From assembly GCA_949130495.1 (NCBI GenBank), contig OX422216.1, positions 367,374,605 through 367,438,604 on the forward strand: DNA of 64,000 nucleotides, written 5' to 3'. The notes under the pieces were generated by a model. The model saw only the letters and a program-made list of their open reading frames with translations, did no database searches and was not told the origin of the DNA. This stretch comes from Sambucus nigra (taxonomy: Eukaryota; Streptophyta; Magnoliopsida; Dipsacales; Adoxaceae). Positions 43,665 through 55,719 of this stretch are shown here, in pieces (within the stretch, counting starts at the first letter, position 1; every line of letters starts with the position of its first letter). The translations under genes and the position numbers were made by a program.

Positions 43665-46600
43665 TCAATATTGCCGTCTCATATCTTGGTACATTTTGTC
43701 CCCTCCGGGATGTACCGCGGACCGTGAGCCGTGCGACTCTGCCATCACATCGTGCCGCAATTCTACCCCTTCCGGAACTACCAATCTCCCATTGAAGCGC
43801 AATCCCCCGTCTGAGCTAACGGTATAGGACTCGGCTCCCTCTGCAAGTAATCGGACTATCTGCTCCTGACAGAACGAGTCATCGGCCTGTGCCCGTACTA
43901 CCTTCGTAACAATCTGCGGTGTAACGGTCATCACAGACATGAAAGATCGGGCCACTGCATCCTGGTGTCCCAATTCCTTCCACTTAGCTTTCCACACCTC
44001 TGCCAACTCATCTGCTGGCCTGCGGCTCAACGCGTCTGCTACCACGTTAGCCTTACCCGGGTGGTACTGGATGTCGAACTGGTAGTCCTTCACAAATTCA
44101 AGCCACCTACGCTGCCGCATGTTCAACTCTTTCTGCGTGAACAGATACTGTAGGGACTTGTGGTCCGTGAACAGCTGAAACTTCTCCCCCAAAAGATAGT
44201 GCCTCCAAATCCGTAAGGCAAATACCACTGCCGCCAACTCCAAATCATGTGTGGGGTAATTCTTCTCATGTGGCTTAAGCTTACGGGAAGCATAAGCTAT
44301 GGCCTGTCTCTCCTGCTGCAAAACACCTCCAAGCCCTTGCAAAGACGCATCGGTGTAAACTAAATACTCAACTCCCGGTCTCGGCAATGCTAACACAGGT
44401 GCTGAGGTCAATTTGTCCTTCAATTCATCGAATGCCAACTGACAGGCATCACTCCAGATATATGGCACACCTTTACGAGTAAGATGTGTCAAAGGACCCG
44501 CTATCTCCGAGAAACCCCGAATAAACCTCCTGTAGTATCCCGCTAAGCCCAAGAAACTACGAATCTCCGTTGGTGTCGTGGGCTGTCCCCACTCCCTCAC
44601 CGCTGACACCTTCCCCGGATCGACAGATATTCCCTGGTCGGAAATAATGTGACCCAAGAACTGGACCTCCTTCAGCCAAAACCCGCACTTCTCATATTTT
44701 GCATACAGCTCGTTCTGACGAAGTGTCTGCAAAACCTGCCTCAAATGCTCTGCGTGCTCCTCCTCTGTCTGAGAGTAGACCAGAATGTCATCAATGAAGA
44801 CAATGACAAACTGATCGAGGAAATCTCTGAACACCCTGTTCATCAAGTCCATAAACACTGCTGGAGCATTGGTCAAGCCGAAAGGCATAACCCGAAACTC
44901 ATAAGAACCATATCTCGACAAAAACGCAGTCTTCGAGACATCCTCCTCCCTGATACGCAACTGATGGTATCCCGACCTCAAGTCAATCTTCGAGAAGAAA
45001 GAAGCTCCTCTCAACTGGTCGAATAAGTCATCGATTCGAGGCAACGGATACTTATTCCGTATTGTGACCTTATTCAACTCTCGGTAGTCCACACACAATC
45101 TCAGTGAACCGTCCCTCTTCTTAACAAACAAAACTGGAGCGCCCCAAGGTGAGGTACTCCTACGAATAAAGCCTTGCCCTAACAGCTGCTCTATCTGATC
45201 CCGTAGCTCTCGCATCTCAGCTGGAGCCATACGGTACGGTGCACGTGCTATAGGTCTCGTACCTGGTAGCAAATCAATAACGAAATCTATCTCTCGACTG
45301 GGTGGTAAGCCTGGTATCTCCTGAAACACATCCGAATACTCCCTGACAACCGGGATCGAATCTAAAGGAATAACAACCTCCTTAGAGGTATCCTCCTCTA
45401 TGTAATACAGATGAGCGGTCGACCCTCCCTCTGGGCGAGGCATCGCCACTATAAACATCTCTTGCCCCGGAATGGCAAAAACAATGCTCCCGCTGAAGCA
45501 ATCAATCATGGCCCTATATGCTACGAGCCAATCCATACCGATGATCACATCGTGAACATGCATGTCTAACACAAACATATCTGCAGGTAATACCAAACCA
45601 CCAACCTCTACCCCCACTCCCCGGCATATAAAGAAAATAAGTGACCCACTCCCTAATGGTGAGTCAACACACGTCACTGTGCTCTCTGCCGTAGCCAACA
45701 ATCCTAAAGCTTTCGCGAAGTGTGTAGCAATAAAACAGTGTGTAGCACCCGTATCAAATAACACCCGACCCATAGTGCCATGGATAGGAAACGTACCCTC
45801 GATCGCGGGCGGTGCCTGTGGAACTGCAGCCTGGTGAACGTTGTAGACACGTCCATACTGTAGCTGCCCCTGCTGAGGTGCTGGAATGATCTGTGGCGGT
45901 GCGGGAAGAGCGGCGGGAAATATAGGCCTCTGCGGCTCCTGGCGAGCACCCTGCTGCTGCTGCTGTGGGGCCCTGCCCCTATCAGGACAATCCTGTCGCT
46001 TGTGGCCAATCTTGCCACAGACGAAGCACTTCCCTGGGAAGTTCCCTCCCCTCTGTCCCTGTTGTCCCCGGCCCTGGTGGCCGTTACCATTCCTGCCTTG
46101 GCCCTGCTGGCCCTGATTCCCGTTCTGCCCCTGTTGACCCTGATGGCCGTTTGGACCCTGATGGCCCTGACGGAAACCTCCCTGTCCCTGCCTGTAGTTC
46201 CCTGACCGGAACCTCTTATTATCCCCTTGCTGGGTACCCTGCTCAGTCTGTCTCTGCCCCTGACCAGATTGTGCCCCGCTGGCACCGTGTCCTCCAGTCC
46301 TGCCCTGATGGCTAGACTCCCCCGACCGCTTGCCCTCGGCCATATGAAAACGGTGGTCCTGGCAGTGCAATAGTGCAGCGTTAACCACATCAGAATACGT
46401 GGCCAACGATAGGTTCCCTAGCAGATGCTGACGGATCCTCCAATTCAACCCATCAGTGAACTTCTCTATCTTCTTCTTCTCTGTTGGAATCTCGTCTGGA
46501 ACGATATTCAACAGGTTAGTGAACTCGGCCTCATACTCGGCCACTGTCTTGCTCTCCTGCCTCAGACTCATAAGCTTCCTCCTCATCTCTGTATGAACTG

Positions 46601-47087
46601 CGGATGGAAAGTACTTGCGGTCGAACCGCACCCAGAACTCCTGTATCGTGAGGGTATCCCTCTCCTCCGCGGTGGTAATGGACTCCCACCACTGCAGCAC
46701 AGATCCAACTAGCTTGAAAGTAGCTAGCACCTGTTTCTGAACATCAGTGCACTCATGCATCCTCAAGTGCCTCTGCATATCCTTCCTCCATTGGCTCGAG
46801 ACTACCACATCTGAGCTACCTGCAAACTCTGGCGGATGCGCTTTCTGAAAAGCATCACGTACACGCTCCCAAGCAGACGGGAATGCATTAACCTGTACTG
46901 GCGCGGCAACCGGCGCCTGAGGTGGTGCCTGCTGAACAACGGCAATCGCGGCATTTACCGCTTGGGCTACTATAGCAGCAACCTCAGCGGCGTTCAACAT
47001 GCCCTGAACTGGAGCGGGCTGGGGTTCGGGCGTAGCATTCCTGGGAACTCGTCGTGCACGTCGTGGAGGCATCTGAAATAAGAACAA
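43665..47087 (-). CDS. E gag, protease, reverse transcriptase and RNase H
   Basis: 1,140 codons ending at TGA (43665-43667). [12 protein letters not shown] at residue 6 is likely the true start; the Met at residue 1 is also in frame. Gag capsid spans about residues 90-250. A Gln/Gly/Asn-rich basic stretch runs from about 270 to 345, then a zinc knuckle [14 protein letters not shown] at about 352. The protease is near 438-540 ([11 protein letters not shown] to VIIGMDWL). RT spans about 600-860 with [17 protein letters not shown] and catalytic VFIDDIL near 764. RNase H is about 900-1030 ([11 protein letters not shown]). The integrase zinc domain starts with [11 protein letters not shown]. The stop replaces a Trp codon that D retains (TGG to TGA), so the last domains would need read-through. 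Confidence 0.95.
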   Translation of the reverse strand: MFLFQMPPRRARRVPRNATPEPQPAPVQGMLNAAEVAAIVAQAVNAAIAVVQQAPPQAPVAAPVQVNAFPSAWERVRDAFQKAHPPEFAGSSDVVVSSQWRKDMQRHLRMHECTDVQKQVLATFKLVGSVLQWWESITTAEERDTLTIQEFWVRFDRKYFPSAVHTEMRRKLMSLRQESKTVAEYEAEFTNLLNIVPDEIPTEKKKIEKFTDGLNWRIRQHLLGNLSLATYSDVVNAALLHCQDHRFHMAEGKRSGESSHQGRTGGHGASGAQSGQGQRQTEQGTQQGDNKRFRSGNYRQGQGGFRQGHQGPNGHQGQQGQNGNQGQQGQGRNGNGHQGRGQQGQRGGNFPGKCFVCGKIGHKRQDCPDRGRAPQQQQQGARQEPQRPIFPAALPAPPQIIPAPQQGQLQYGRVYNVHQAAVPQAPPAIEGTFPIHGTMGRVLFDTGATHCFIATHFAKALGLLATAESTVTCVDSPLGSGSLIFFICRGVGVEVGGLVLPADMFVLDMHVHDVIIGMDWLVAYRAMIDCFSGSIVFAIPGQEMFIVAMPRPEGGSTAHLYYIEEDTSKEVVIPLDSIPVVREYSDVFQEIPGLPPSREIDFVIDLLPGTRPIARAPYRMAPAEMRELRDQIEQLLGQGFIRRSTSPWGAPVLFVKKRDGSLRLCVDYRELNKVTIRNKYPLPRIDDLFDQLRGASFFSKIDLRSGYHQLRIREEDVSKTAFLSRYGSYEFRVMPFGLTNAPAVFMDLMNRVFRDFLDQFVIVFIDDILVYSQTEEEHAEHLRQVLQTLRQNELYAKYEKCGFWLKEVQFLGHIISDQGISVDPGKVSAVREWGQPTTPTEIRSFLGLAGYYRRFIRGFSEIAGPLTHLTRKGVPYIWSDACQLAFDELKDKLTSAPVLALPRPGVEYLVYTDASLQGLGGVLQQERQAIAYASRKLKPHEKNYPTHDLELAAVVFALRIWRHYLLGEKFQLFTDHKSLQYLFTQKELNMRQRRWLEFVKDYQFDIQYHPGKANVVADALSRRPADELAEVWKAKWKELGHQDAVARSFMSVMTVTPQIVTKVVRAQADDSFCQEQIVRLLAEGAESYTVSSDGGLRFNGRLVVPEGVELRHDVMAESHGSRSAVHPGGDKMYQDMRRQY

Positions 47088-47242
47088 AGTTCATAAGTTC
47101 ACGGTTTATAAACTTAAAATAGCTGAAGAACGAAACGTACACAATAAGAGTACAACAGTCCTAAAATATAGGGCTCTATATCAAAGAAAACGTAGCGGAA
47201 ACATAATAGCCGTACAGATCCTAAAGGACACTAGAACCTGAT

Positions 47243-47254
47243 GCTCTGATACCA
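47243..47254 (-). other. E primer-binding site
   Basis: GCTCTGATACCA on the + strand, a perfect 12-base complement match for the initiator Met tRNA 3' end, 2 bp from the LTR. Confidence 0.96.
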
Positions 47255-47256
47255 CC

Positions 47257-50211
47257 TGTGACACCCCGACTAATTAAACACCGGTTAGCTACTCCTTTAT
47301 AAAATTAATTCAAAATGCCAAGTTGGCTCGGTTAATAGCATCACTGTCGAAAACATTTTTAAAGATTACTAACCACCTAGTATTTAAAAAGTAAGTGCCA
47401 ATTTTATTAAATCTGATTAACATGCAACAAGAGTAATAAATAACTAAATAACACCATTCACCATACTGAAATAGAATGAATAACCATCACAAAATGTAAA
47501 TAGAACCTGGAGGAAAAACTCCTCAATACAAAATCCCGCAACTGATAAGTATACTGAAATAAATAACTAAAACTGAATACTGAGCAATACATGCTAGAGT
47601 CTGAAAACTGAAATGTAAAAATGTCTAATAGAATTGGGCAACATGCCCTACAACTGATAGATGCTGAGACTGGAATCCAAATGAGAGAGGCATCTAAAAG
47701 CAAGTCCCTGTAGCTTCCACAAACAGCTACAGCTCGTCACCTGAATGAGAATCCTATGCTTGGTGTCCCTGTGGCTGGGCACCTAAAAATGGTTTTACAA
47801 GAAAAAGAGATTTGAAAAGCAAACGGGTCAGAGCCCGAATGTGTTATATTTTAAAAACCTGCAAGTGCTTTAAAAACATTTAAAACATTAAATGCAAAGT
47901 ACATGTTAGGACGTGCACTCACATTAAATTCTCACCTCTCGACTAACTGTGCACTCCTAACGTAATTACCCATCTATATCGACCCATACTACTAGCTAAC
48001 TGACGACATAACTAGCTAGACTGCCAAAGGTTCTACCCATATTACTAGGTTCCATTTGTTATACAACGCTCGTAATTTAATAGAGGTTTATCGTAAACTC
48101 AGTTACTAAATATTCCATTGATATAACTATCAGTTAACTCATTATCAGTCTCGGAACATTACCGTAATTACATTCACAACATTAACATGAAGGTTCCCAT
48201 TAAATTAAGCGTATATTATTCACATCATAAATATACGACACAAGCACCCCGAGAACTAAGCTGCGGTGCACACATACTCTGCTATCCATCCCGGTACATC
48301 ACGTACATAAGGATTACATATTCCGAATCTCTCAGGAATAGTTTACCGATAACAACATCACAATTAATGGAGGCGAACACAGTCACCATCACATGGGTCA
48401 CGCACATACCTACGCTCCCATGATCAGCGGACTTATTAATATCACAATAAGTCTTTCAATGATCTATGTTCATCAAGGTACCAGTCTATATCCCCCCCGT
48501 AGGCACACAAGGATTAGAGGGTCCTAAGCGAACGTAACCTCCCCCGTGATAGCAAGTATGGTAGGTATGTTATACACATAAACCATATACTAAGCATTCA
48601 CACATCTTAGATATCACCATTTTAATAAGGTATTTTCTACATCATTATACCGTTATACCAAACTTATATATTTCAAGTCTCCCGTTGATATAAGGTTAAA
48701 TTGCCGACACGTCTCACGCCGTAATCCCTTATCCTTAAAATCTATCTTAAATAGACTATTAAGTTCCGATTATTCCCAAATATAACCTCTTTATTCTTAA
48801 GGCCTTTACTTCTGCTCTAAACCTTATTTCATCAAATTACACAACTTTACACTATTAACCCAAACGTTACCTCACTAACGAATTTCAATAGTCTAGAATA
48901 ATTCCTCGAATTGTATTCTAATTAAAGTCCACTATAATAATCACACCTACTGGTCTTCCTCAAGGGTGAGGGTATTCATAAGGGCTACAAACGTATTCTC
49001 CGAGGGTTTCCACCATAAAAATCAAATTAAGGAATATTTCACTCATTCTGGGAAGGTCGATCGATCGACCTATGAATGTCGCTCGATCGATCTAGTCGAT
49101 CGATCGATCGAACAGGTATGGCTACGGACTGCTTCGTTTTGCAGATTTTAATTCATCCCAAAACCAATTTCTAACGTATGATTCTCAGATATAACGTCAT
49201 AGTAATGCCATATAACAATCCTACAGTATTACTAACGTTCATAAATCAATAATTCAACATCTAAAGGCTACATATGGATCAATCTTCATAAAAACCTACT
49301 TTTTTCCAGATTTTCTCAAGAACATGAACCCTAACATAATATCAACATCAAATCCCAGAATTTAATTCGTTTTTCTTCCACCCAATCATGTATTTATATC
49401 AGATTAATCGTCACCAACTAGTCTACATGCAATTTATCCTCAAAATTCAGACCTAAGTTCAATTAAACATGGGTTTTCATTCATCTTCCAATAACAATTA
49501 TAAATCTTCAATTTGCTAACATGGAAAGAACATTTGCTGAAGTTAAACATAATTAAACCACTTGCCTTGGTTTGATTTCGAATTTGGTGTTGATTTGGTG
49601 AAGGATCTCTGCAGAATTCCTCTATCTCTCTCCTTCTCCAAGCTTTCCTTCAATGGTGGCTCAAGGTGGCTAGGGTTTGGTTTGAAGGAAACTTATGAAA
49701 ACCTAATATAATAAACCTCCGTAGCTTGTTGGGTTAATAAGGGTTGGTTGGGTCAATCCTTATCAGATTATAACTCTCCATTTTCGTCACTTTTTAATTA
49801 CCCAAAAATACCAAATTACTAAAATACCCTTTATGGTGCCGGGATGGCCTAAAAATACCTCGGAACCCAAACTATACCCCCGGCTAGTGTTTTCTGACTA
49901 TCTCGACCCTTCCGGACGCGTTGGCGCACTCAAAACGACCATACGGATTATAGATTTTTAATTCACTTTTAATAACAAAATAATATACCGTGACGCGGCG
50001 GTCCCACGCGTCTCAACAAAATTTCTAAAATGCCGTATATAAATCCCACGACAAATTTTATAATACCAAGTTCATATATAATCATATATGCACATAATCA
50101 AATACCAATTCTCATCACATTAGTATTATTAACCCGGATTAATTTCCAATTAATACGCAATTTAATTAATTAATCCCAAAATAAATATAGTCAAAAATAC
50201 GGGGTATTACA
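47257..50211 (-). repeat. E 5' LTR (2,955 bp)
   Basis: Near-identical to 39449-42425. Substitutions noted include 47549, about 47692, about 48246, about 48908, about 48930 and about 50049 (relative positions in this copy). The palindrome cluster at about 49055-49112 lacks 22 bp. Confidence 0.97.
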
Positions 50212-50216
50212 TACGC
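50212..50216. repeat. Target-site duplication TACGC, right of E
   Basis: Second copy of 39444-39448. Confidence 0.95.
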
Positions 50217-51480
50217 GCTACTTGAATAGTAGCAGTAGGTATGCTTGCGTGTGACATAAAGCAGGGAAGCATCAATAGGTATGCTTGTCTAACTTACCTT
50301 GAAAAGAAACAATCTAGACTGCACCAATGTGAGTCTTTGACTAGATTTCCAAATTTTATTACTTCTTAGGTGAACACATCAAATTCCTGCCTGCAAAAAG
50401 CACACACAAACATACTTGCTGCTGCTGCAGCAAAAGGCATGCCAAAATAAAATATTTTTTTAAGGAAAAGTGGATTATTTTTAGTAAAAATGGGATAACC
50501 TTATGTCAGCAGCTACAATTGTTGAACCCCTTCTGAGTGTATGCTCCCTGCAAATTTTCTCAAATTCTCACTAATTTACATAAACATATTAGCTATGAAG
50601 CTTATAAACTCATATAGGGAAAAGGAATAAAAGTTGGACATTTTGAATTTGAAACAATCGGAGTAATTTTGAAAAAATAAATAAATTAAAAAGAGAGATT
50701 TTCAAAATTTCTGATCAGCATATGAGAAAATTAAATCAGAAAGGAACAATATTATAAAACCAAGATCAAAATAAAAAAAAACTTGAAATTCGTAAACTGT
50801 ATACAGTAGAACTAACTCTAGTAATCATGACCTATAGCTTATTTATGAAATTAGGTAGCGCTAGAATGGCTTGGGAAGATCAGGCAGCAATCGAAAGAGC
50901 CCAACAATCATCATCATGATTCCCTTCATATAATAGTTTTGATTACGACTACGATGACTATATGGATATAAACTTATGAAATGAAGAAAACAAACATGTC
51001 ATCCTAAGAATACATAAGGGAAAGGTGATGTCCCCATCCTACAAACATATATACTAAGGGATGGAAATAGAAGTAAGCTTAATGCGCAAAATTCACTAGA
51101 GAGATGAAAATGAACTAAAAATTCTCAAAATTCGTGATCTAAAAACGAACAATTTTTTTTAAAAAATCATTAGAAAGTTGATTTTAGACACAACAATAAT
51201 AGTTTAGATGCAACAACGATTAGTTCAGGGTAGATTCTTGTAGAAATTTCATAGCTCAGGTTTTATTTTTAATTTACACTCTTCCCATCTATATATGTGT
51301 GCTCCCACGTGGGTTCACGTATTATGTTCACTTACCTGTACATGCGAATTCTTAGGATCTGCTTTATCCATCACATATGCCACATGATCACCGTGTGGGC
51401 CAGAACAGGGTGTAGGCATCTATGAAATCTGGTCCAGTTTTAGCAACGTATCATCATGCCAGATCAGTCCGTGAATCCAC
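50217..51480 (-). other. H2 interior, no clear gene; possible short captured exons
   Basis: AT-rich. On the minus strand CTTTTTGCAGGCAGG (about 50403-50389) and AAAATTTGCAGGGAGC (about 50560-50545) look like splice acceptors followed by less AT-rich 50-60 bp blocks. This is consistent with small exons of a captured gene, perhaps more of the SMC2 locus. I cannot assign them. From 50620 to 51480 I see only AT-rich sequence. Confidence 0.35.
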
Positions 51481-51482
51481 GT

Positions 51483-51650
51483 GGCAAGTGTTCCAGGTGT
51501 TCCACATGACAGGTGTTTTAAGTGTTTGGTAGGTGTTCCAGGTGTTTTACGGATCAGTCGGTATCTGTCTTACCGGCAGCCAAACCAACCCGAAAATTAC
51601 AGCAAGCTCCATGGTAGGTGGTATGGCAGGTGTTCCAGGTGTTTGGCTCC
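51483..51650. repeat. Short tandem repeats of an AGGTGTTCC/AGGTGTTTT unit
   Basis: Six or more copies of a GGTGTT-centred 9-17 bp motif (for example GTGTTCCAGGTGTTCCAC at about 51487-51505), with a second cluster at 51620-51648. The block is more GC-rich than its surroundings. Confidence 0.7.
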
Positions 51651-53700
51651 ATAATAAACCTAATTAAAGTGAAAATCCCTAATTGGTAGGGAGTGAAACA
51701 ACCTGTGAATAAATGAGAGAGTGTGAGAAAGAGATGGCTTGAAAATCAAAATAGCTCCAAATCCAACTATGAAAAGTTTGAATAAATTATGAAAATTCAA
51801 CTATGAAAATCGAACTATGAAAATACAATCTGAAATACTCTATTGTTAAAAACTATGCTATCAGTATTTTGTACACTCTCAAAACTTCTAAAAGAATCTT
51901 ATGCTTTTAGTATAAAAAGTGTTAGAGGTACATGAATAGTAAAATTATTTTTTCAGCCATGGATTGTAGTGCATCATTTCCACATTCAAGCCTCACTATT
52001 TTGTGCTATTGAACATTGATAAAACTAACTAAGGAGCTCCAAGTTAATATACATATGTAAGATTTTCAAGATATCCTTAAGCAACATAAAATGAAACAAT
52101 AAAATAGATACAATGAGAAGTATAAAAGATAAATACAATCCGAAATACTTGAAATGAACATATTGTTATAAGATGAAAAATAAATCCAAACTTTAGTTTG
52201 ACTCACCAAATAGTTTTCATTACCATAAAAATAAAGCCATGGTTTGCTTTATATTGGATCACCACCTGAAATGAACGAAAAAACAGTCTGTTTCTGCAAA
52301 ATTGTACAACATCAGCTCAACTTTCAAATATCTCACGTCAAACTAACAATAATCGATAGGAATTATCTCACATCAAAGTTACAAAACTGTAGAAAACTCG
52401 CTTGAAATATAAAACAACAACCAAACCAAAATGTAGGATTAACATATGTGTTACAAAACTGTAGGAAACTTTTAAGATTAACATATGTGAATGATCCTTA
52501 TAAATAAGAAAAAAAGATAAAGACAAATGTGGACACACCAAAATTAAGAGCTTCAAAGTTAGGAGCTTCAAGCACATGTTCTCTTTGTATGTTCAGGTGG
52601 AAGAACTCAACTAATTCATACTAAGAAAAAATAATCTAATAAGTCAAATAAAAAAATTGATATAATAATATATGTATAATTAACTTTTTAAAACTAATTT
52701 ATTATTAAATGAACATTCAAACTCAAAGCAAGATATGGAAATTTCCTTATTTCAACGATCACACCAAAAAAATTGAAAATAAGGTTTCGGCTCTCAGATC
52801 ATGAAACCCAAAATGTTAGGGTTTTTAAGGTTTAAAAGAATAAGAATAGGGAATAAAGAGAGTTTGAACCCCCCACCCCACCCCCCCCCCCCCCCACCCC
52901 CAATGCAACAAATTTGAAAGAAAAAAGTGTTGATTTCAAAACTCTGATTAGAAACCTCATATATAAGGGTAGTTATGCTAGGAGTAAAAAAATTATGAGA
53001 ATCAGATACAAAAATAGAGAGAGATTTCAATAGCCCAAATCTGAAGGAAAGACAATTTCAATACCCCAAAAAAGAGTACCCGAATAAAAGTAATGAAGCA
53101 AAGATTTCAAAAGAGTCTATTTCTCCAAATTGAAATAAAACCCATGAAACAAACAAAACCATGAAACAAAAAATCTCTATTTCAAAAGACTCTACTTCCC
53201 TTTTTCCATAACCAAACAAAACCTATGAAACAAAAAATCTCTAAACACAAAAAAATAATAAAAATGAGACCTTATACAAACCACACCAGCAATACAAAAA
53301 TTTACCATACCTTTTCATAACATAAAAGCCCCAAACTTTAGCTATGGTGTGAGCTGGGAAACATAATGAATATGGATGAAACGTATAGTGGTCCATGAGA
53401 GAGAATATACACCCCTGTTTTGAAACACGGGTGAACAGTTACGGCTTACGGTTCCATGACCCAAGATTAAGAGAGAATGAAAAATATGTTAGATCTACGA
53501 AATAAAACATTACTTGAGTAGAGTAAGATAGGGTTTGCAACTTAGATTCATGTTTGTTCCAACTTTCTCCACCACTCCGGTGTTAATGAAAAATATCTAG
53601 ATATTAGCATTTTGATAGAGAACACCTTAGATTCACTTTTGTGCCAACTTTCTCCACCACTCTGGAACACTCTCAAAGATATAGACCCGACTATAAAAGA
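51650..53700. other. H2 interior, non-coding
   Basis: AT-rich. It includes a poly-C tract (52869-52901), and similar sentences of sequence such as TCTCCACCACTC at 53566-53577 and 53650-53661 indicate a small local duplication (about 85 bp apart). No gene is supported. Confidence 0.5.
52869..52901. repeat. Poly-C tract
   Basis: About 33 bp of C with a few A interruptions. It creates a spurious poly-Gly frame on the minus strand. Confidence 0.92.
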
Positions 53701-53707
53701 AACAAAC

Positions 53708-53708
<1 letters not shown>

Positions 53709-53754
<46 letters not shown>
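53709..53754. repeat. (GA)n microsatellite
   Basis: About 46 bp of GA in the 5' part of H2; the equivalent part of H1 is GA-rich but imperfect. Confidence 0.93.
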
Positions 53755-53756
<2 letters not shown>

Positions 53757-54049
53757 ACAGGGAAGAAAATAAATATATGGGTACCGTGAAGAGGGTTTGA
53801 GACTGAGAGGTTTTGATGTTCTTGTATGAGAGTGAGCGGGTTTGAGAGAAATGGGGTATTCAGTTGATTGAGAGAGATATAATGGACTAATTTGACTATC
53901 CCAATGTGTTTAGACAGGTAAGAGAGACGTGCTAAAATTTTTGGCGGGATACGAAAATTTGAGGGGTAATCGTGGACGTTCATTTCTGGGGAAAGAATCA
54001 AGACCGTATTGTGCTTTGATATTTTTAGAATTCAAAAACCATTCCATCT

Positions 54050-54051
<2 letters not shown>

Positions 54052-54134
<83 letters not shown>

Positions 54135-54151
54135 TGTGTGTGTGTGTGTGT
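54052..54151. repeat. Compound (TA)n-(GA)n-(TG)n microsatellite at the H2/B junction
   Basis: TA to about 54096, GA to 54128, then TTTG and TG to 54151. The H2 5' end lies within it, most simply at 54128. The TG part is probably B LTR. Confidence 0.9.
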
Positions 54152-55714
54152 ATACTGTCTCTATACCCATATATATTTTCTCAATGATTTTGGCTCACTA
54201 TTCCTATTACTCGTCACACTAGCCCAACATTTTTTGAACATAATTTCCATTATATATTACTTAATTACCAACTTAATTAATTAATTGAATATCAAAATAT
54301 TAATTTTGGACACGTAGAACTCTCAATCAGCCTGCATCCCCATTTTCCCATATTTTCCATCATAAATTCATTAATAAATCCCCGAGTATAATTCACCCTA
54401 AGTACTTCTATTTTCACCTCGGATAAACTTCCCAATTAATCAAAGCCGTAATATCAATTCATATAATTTTTCAGAAGTCCTAAATTATCCCAACACATCA
54501 TAATCTAGATTCCCTAATTTAAATTACAAACATTTTTCATCAAATAATCCAACTTGTATGTGGCATGGTAGTCGAACCGGTTATGCTTGAGGGAGAAATG
54601 GTTCGCCCTGTAGAATACAATAGTTGTTCCAATTTCGATTTTCCAACAAGTTCAACCCAAAGTTTATAAGTCCCAACATAATAGTCTCCAATAAATTTTC
54701 ATTCTCAAAATTATTAAACATGGATTAGATTTGTTCTGAACATACATCTCTCTAACTAGAATCACCTCATAGATTTTTTAAGGCGGCTCTACATACGATA
54801 AAAGTCTCCCTATCTCATAATAATTCGTCAATTTCAATCTTCAAAGTTCATAATCCATATATCATTATGGGATTCAAATTCCAAATTTCAATCCAAATTA
54901 ATCACACAAATATTTTTATGAATTCATTTGTCAAAATTCCCAGTCGTATATGAATCAAACAAAAAATGAATTCCCAATCATGATATGAATTGAAATTTAA
55001 CATATAAATAAATTGTAAGATAATAAATCGCCTTAAGATGCGTAATGTATGAATTTTCTTGTAGATGATAACTAAGATCTTCGAGTTCTTTCACAAATCT
55101 TCCAACTTCAATTGTCCTTGAATTTCTTTAGCTTTTTCTTCATACTTTTGAGTTTTTCTCCACTTTTCTCTTAACCCTCTCTAAACATTTGTTTTACTAA
55201 AAGAAATGTTTTATATTTGTAAAATGATTGTTTGTTTTCGTTAAACCTTTCATTTTACTACATTAATCCCGAAGTTTCATTTTCGCGTTCCATTAAAAAG
55301 ATCAAAACACCCATATACTAGTCCCGACTAGTCTAAAAAGCTCCGACACCAAAACACTACCCTCTGGTACTTAATTTTGTCTATTTTGACCATTTTTGGA
55401 TCACTTGTGCACTCGAAATCATCTGACTCACCCATCATCAATTTACCATCTGATTCTGAACACGAACACATATGTGCGTTCGGAACAAGATTCTATTAAC
55501 CCATCACTTTTACTCACTTATGACGTAATATAAAATAATGTAATTTCATTTACTTATCACACAAGTTAATATAATATCACATAAAAATTAATCTATTTCT
55601 CACTAATTAATATTTATATAAATTCACTTTCTTTCTTAAATTATTTAAATTACTTTGACACATGTAATTGAAATATTCTCAATTTAAATATTATCAAAAT
55701 TACTGGGTGTTATG
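54129..55714 (-). repeat. B 5' LTR, segment 2 of 2
   Basis: It aligns with 31345-32844: CTATACCCATATATATTTTC, GACACGTA-AACTCT, CCAACTTGTAT with CGAACCGGTTA, and AATTCTCACTAATTAATATTTATATAAATTCA-type blocks. It ends TGGGTGTTATG at 55714, a mutated GGGTATTACA end. Then CCTAG and the T element follow. Confidence 0.87.
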
Positions 55715-55719
55715 CCTAG

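Larger units (their letters stand above)
39449..50211 (-). mobile_element. E: young, nearly intact Tekay/Del-type chromovirus (Ty3/gypsy)
   Basis: The 10,763-bp element lies on the minus strand. LTRs are 39449-42425 and 47257-50211, with a perfect primer site, a polypurine tract and a perfect TACGC duplication. One frame (47087 to 42468, 1,540 codons with the final stop) encodes gag, protease, RT, RNase H, integrase and chromodomain, broken only by one TGA. I counted about six substitutions and one 22-bp indel between its LTRs, so insertion is recent. Relative to D, B and A it is the best reference copy in this window. It lies inside Helitron-like H2. Confidence 0.97.
38067..54128 (-). mobile_element. 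H2: non-autonomous Helitron-like element with an SMC2 fragment and element E
   Basis: The 3' terminus on the minus strand is CCGTGCC-TTCA-GGCACGG, a perfect 7-bp stem, then GTATCCG, then CTAG followed by T. This fits the Helitron rule of a short hairpin, CTRR end and insertion between A and T. The 5' end (minus) is most simply A|TC at 54129/54128, inside a TC-TA repeat, but is uncertain. B's LTR resumes beyond it. Without E, H2 is about 5.3 kb. No Rep/helicase gene is visible, so it would rely on an autonomous partner. It carries an exon-intron fragment of SMC2, the kind of gene capture Helitrons are known for. Confidence 0.75.
915..55714 (-). mobile_element. B: old Tekay-like Ty3/gypsy element, full outline with nested insertions
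   Basis: B is defined by two LTRs in the same (minus) orientation, each broken by later insertions, around a decayed interior at 32845-36723. Removing the nested elements leaves LTRs of about 2.88 and 2.93 kb and an element of about 9.7 kb, similar to E (10.8 kb). The + strand left ends read TGTGACACTGCG at 915 and TGTGACACCTCG at 36724. The right ends read GAACATTACA at 32844 and GGGTGTTATG at 55714. A primer-binding site adjoins the right LTR at 36710-36721. B lies inside the RNase H gene of T. Orientation and family come from alignment by eye to E, which is intact. Confidence 0.85.

Noticed and set aside
45704..46390. 228-codon minus-strand frame, and + strand frames at 45562-46315, overlapping E's gag
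   Set aside because: Shadows of the Gln/Gly-rich gag coding region in other frames; E's gag-pol frame explains the sequence.
52794..53030. Minus-strand frame with a Gly-rich stretch
   Set aside because: The Gly run is the poly-C tract; the remainder is typical of AT-rich noise.
53612..54284. Several overlapping frames rich in Arg-Glu, Ile-Tyr and Ser-Leu
   Set aside because: Translations of GA, TA and TC repeats at the H2 end.
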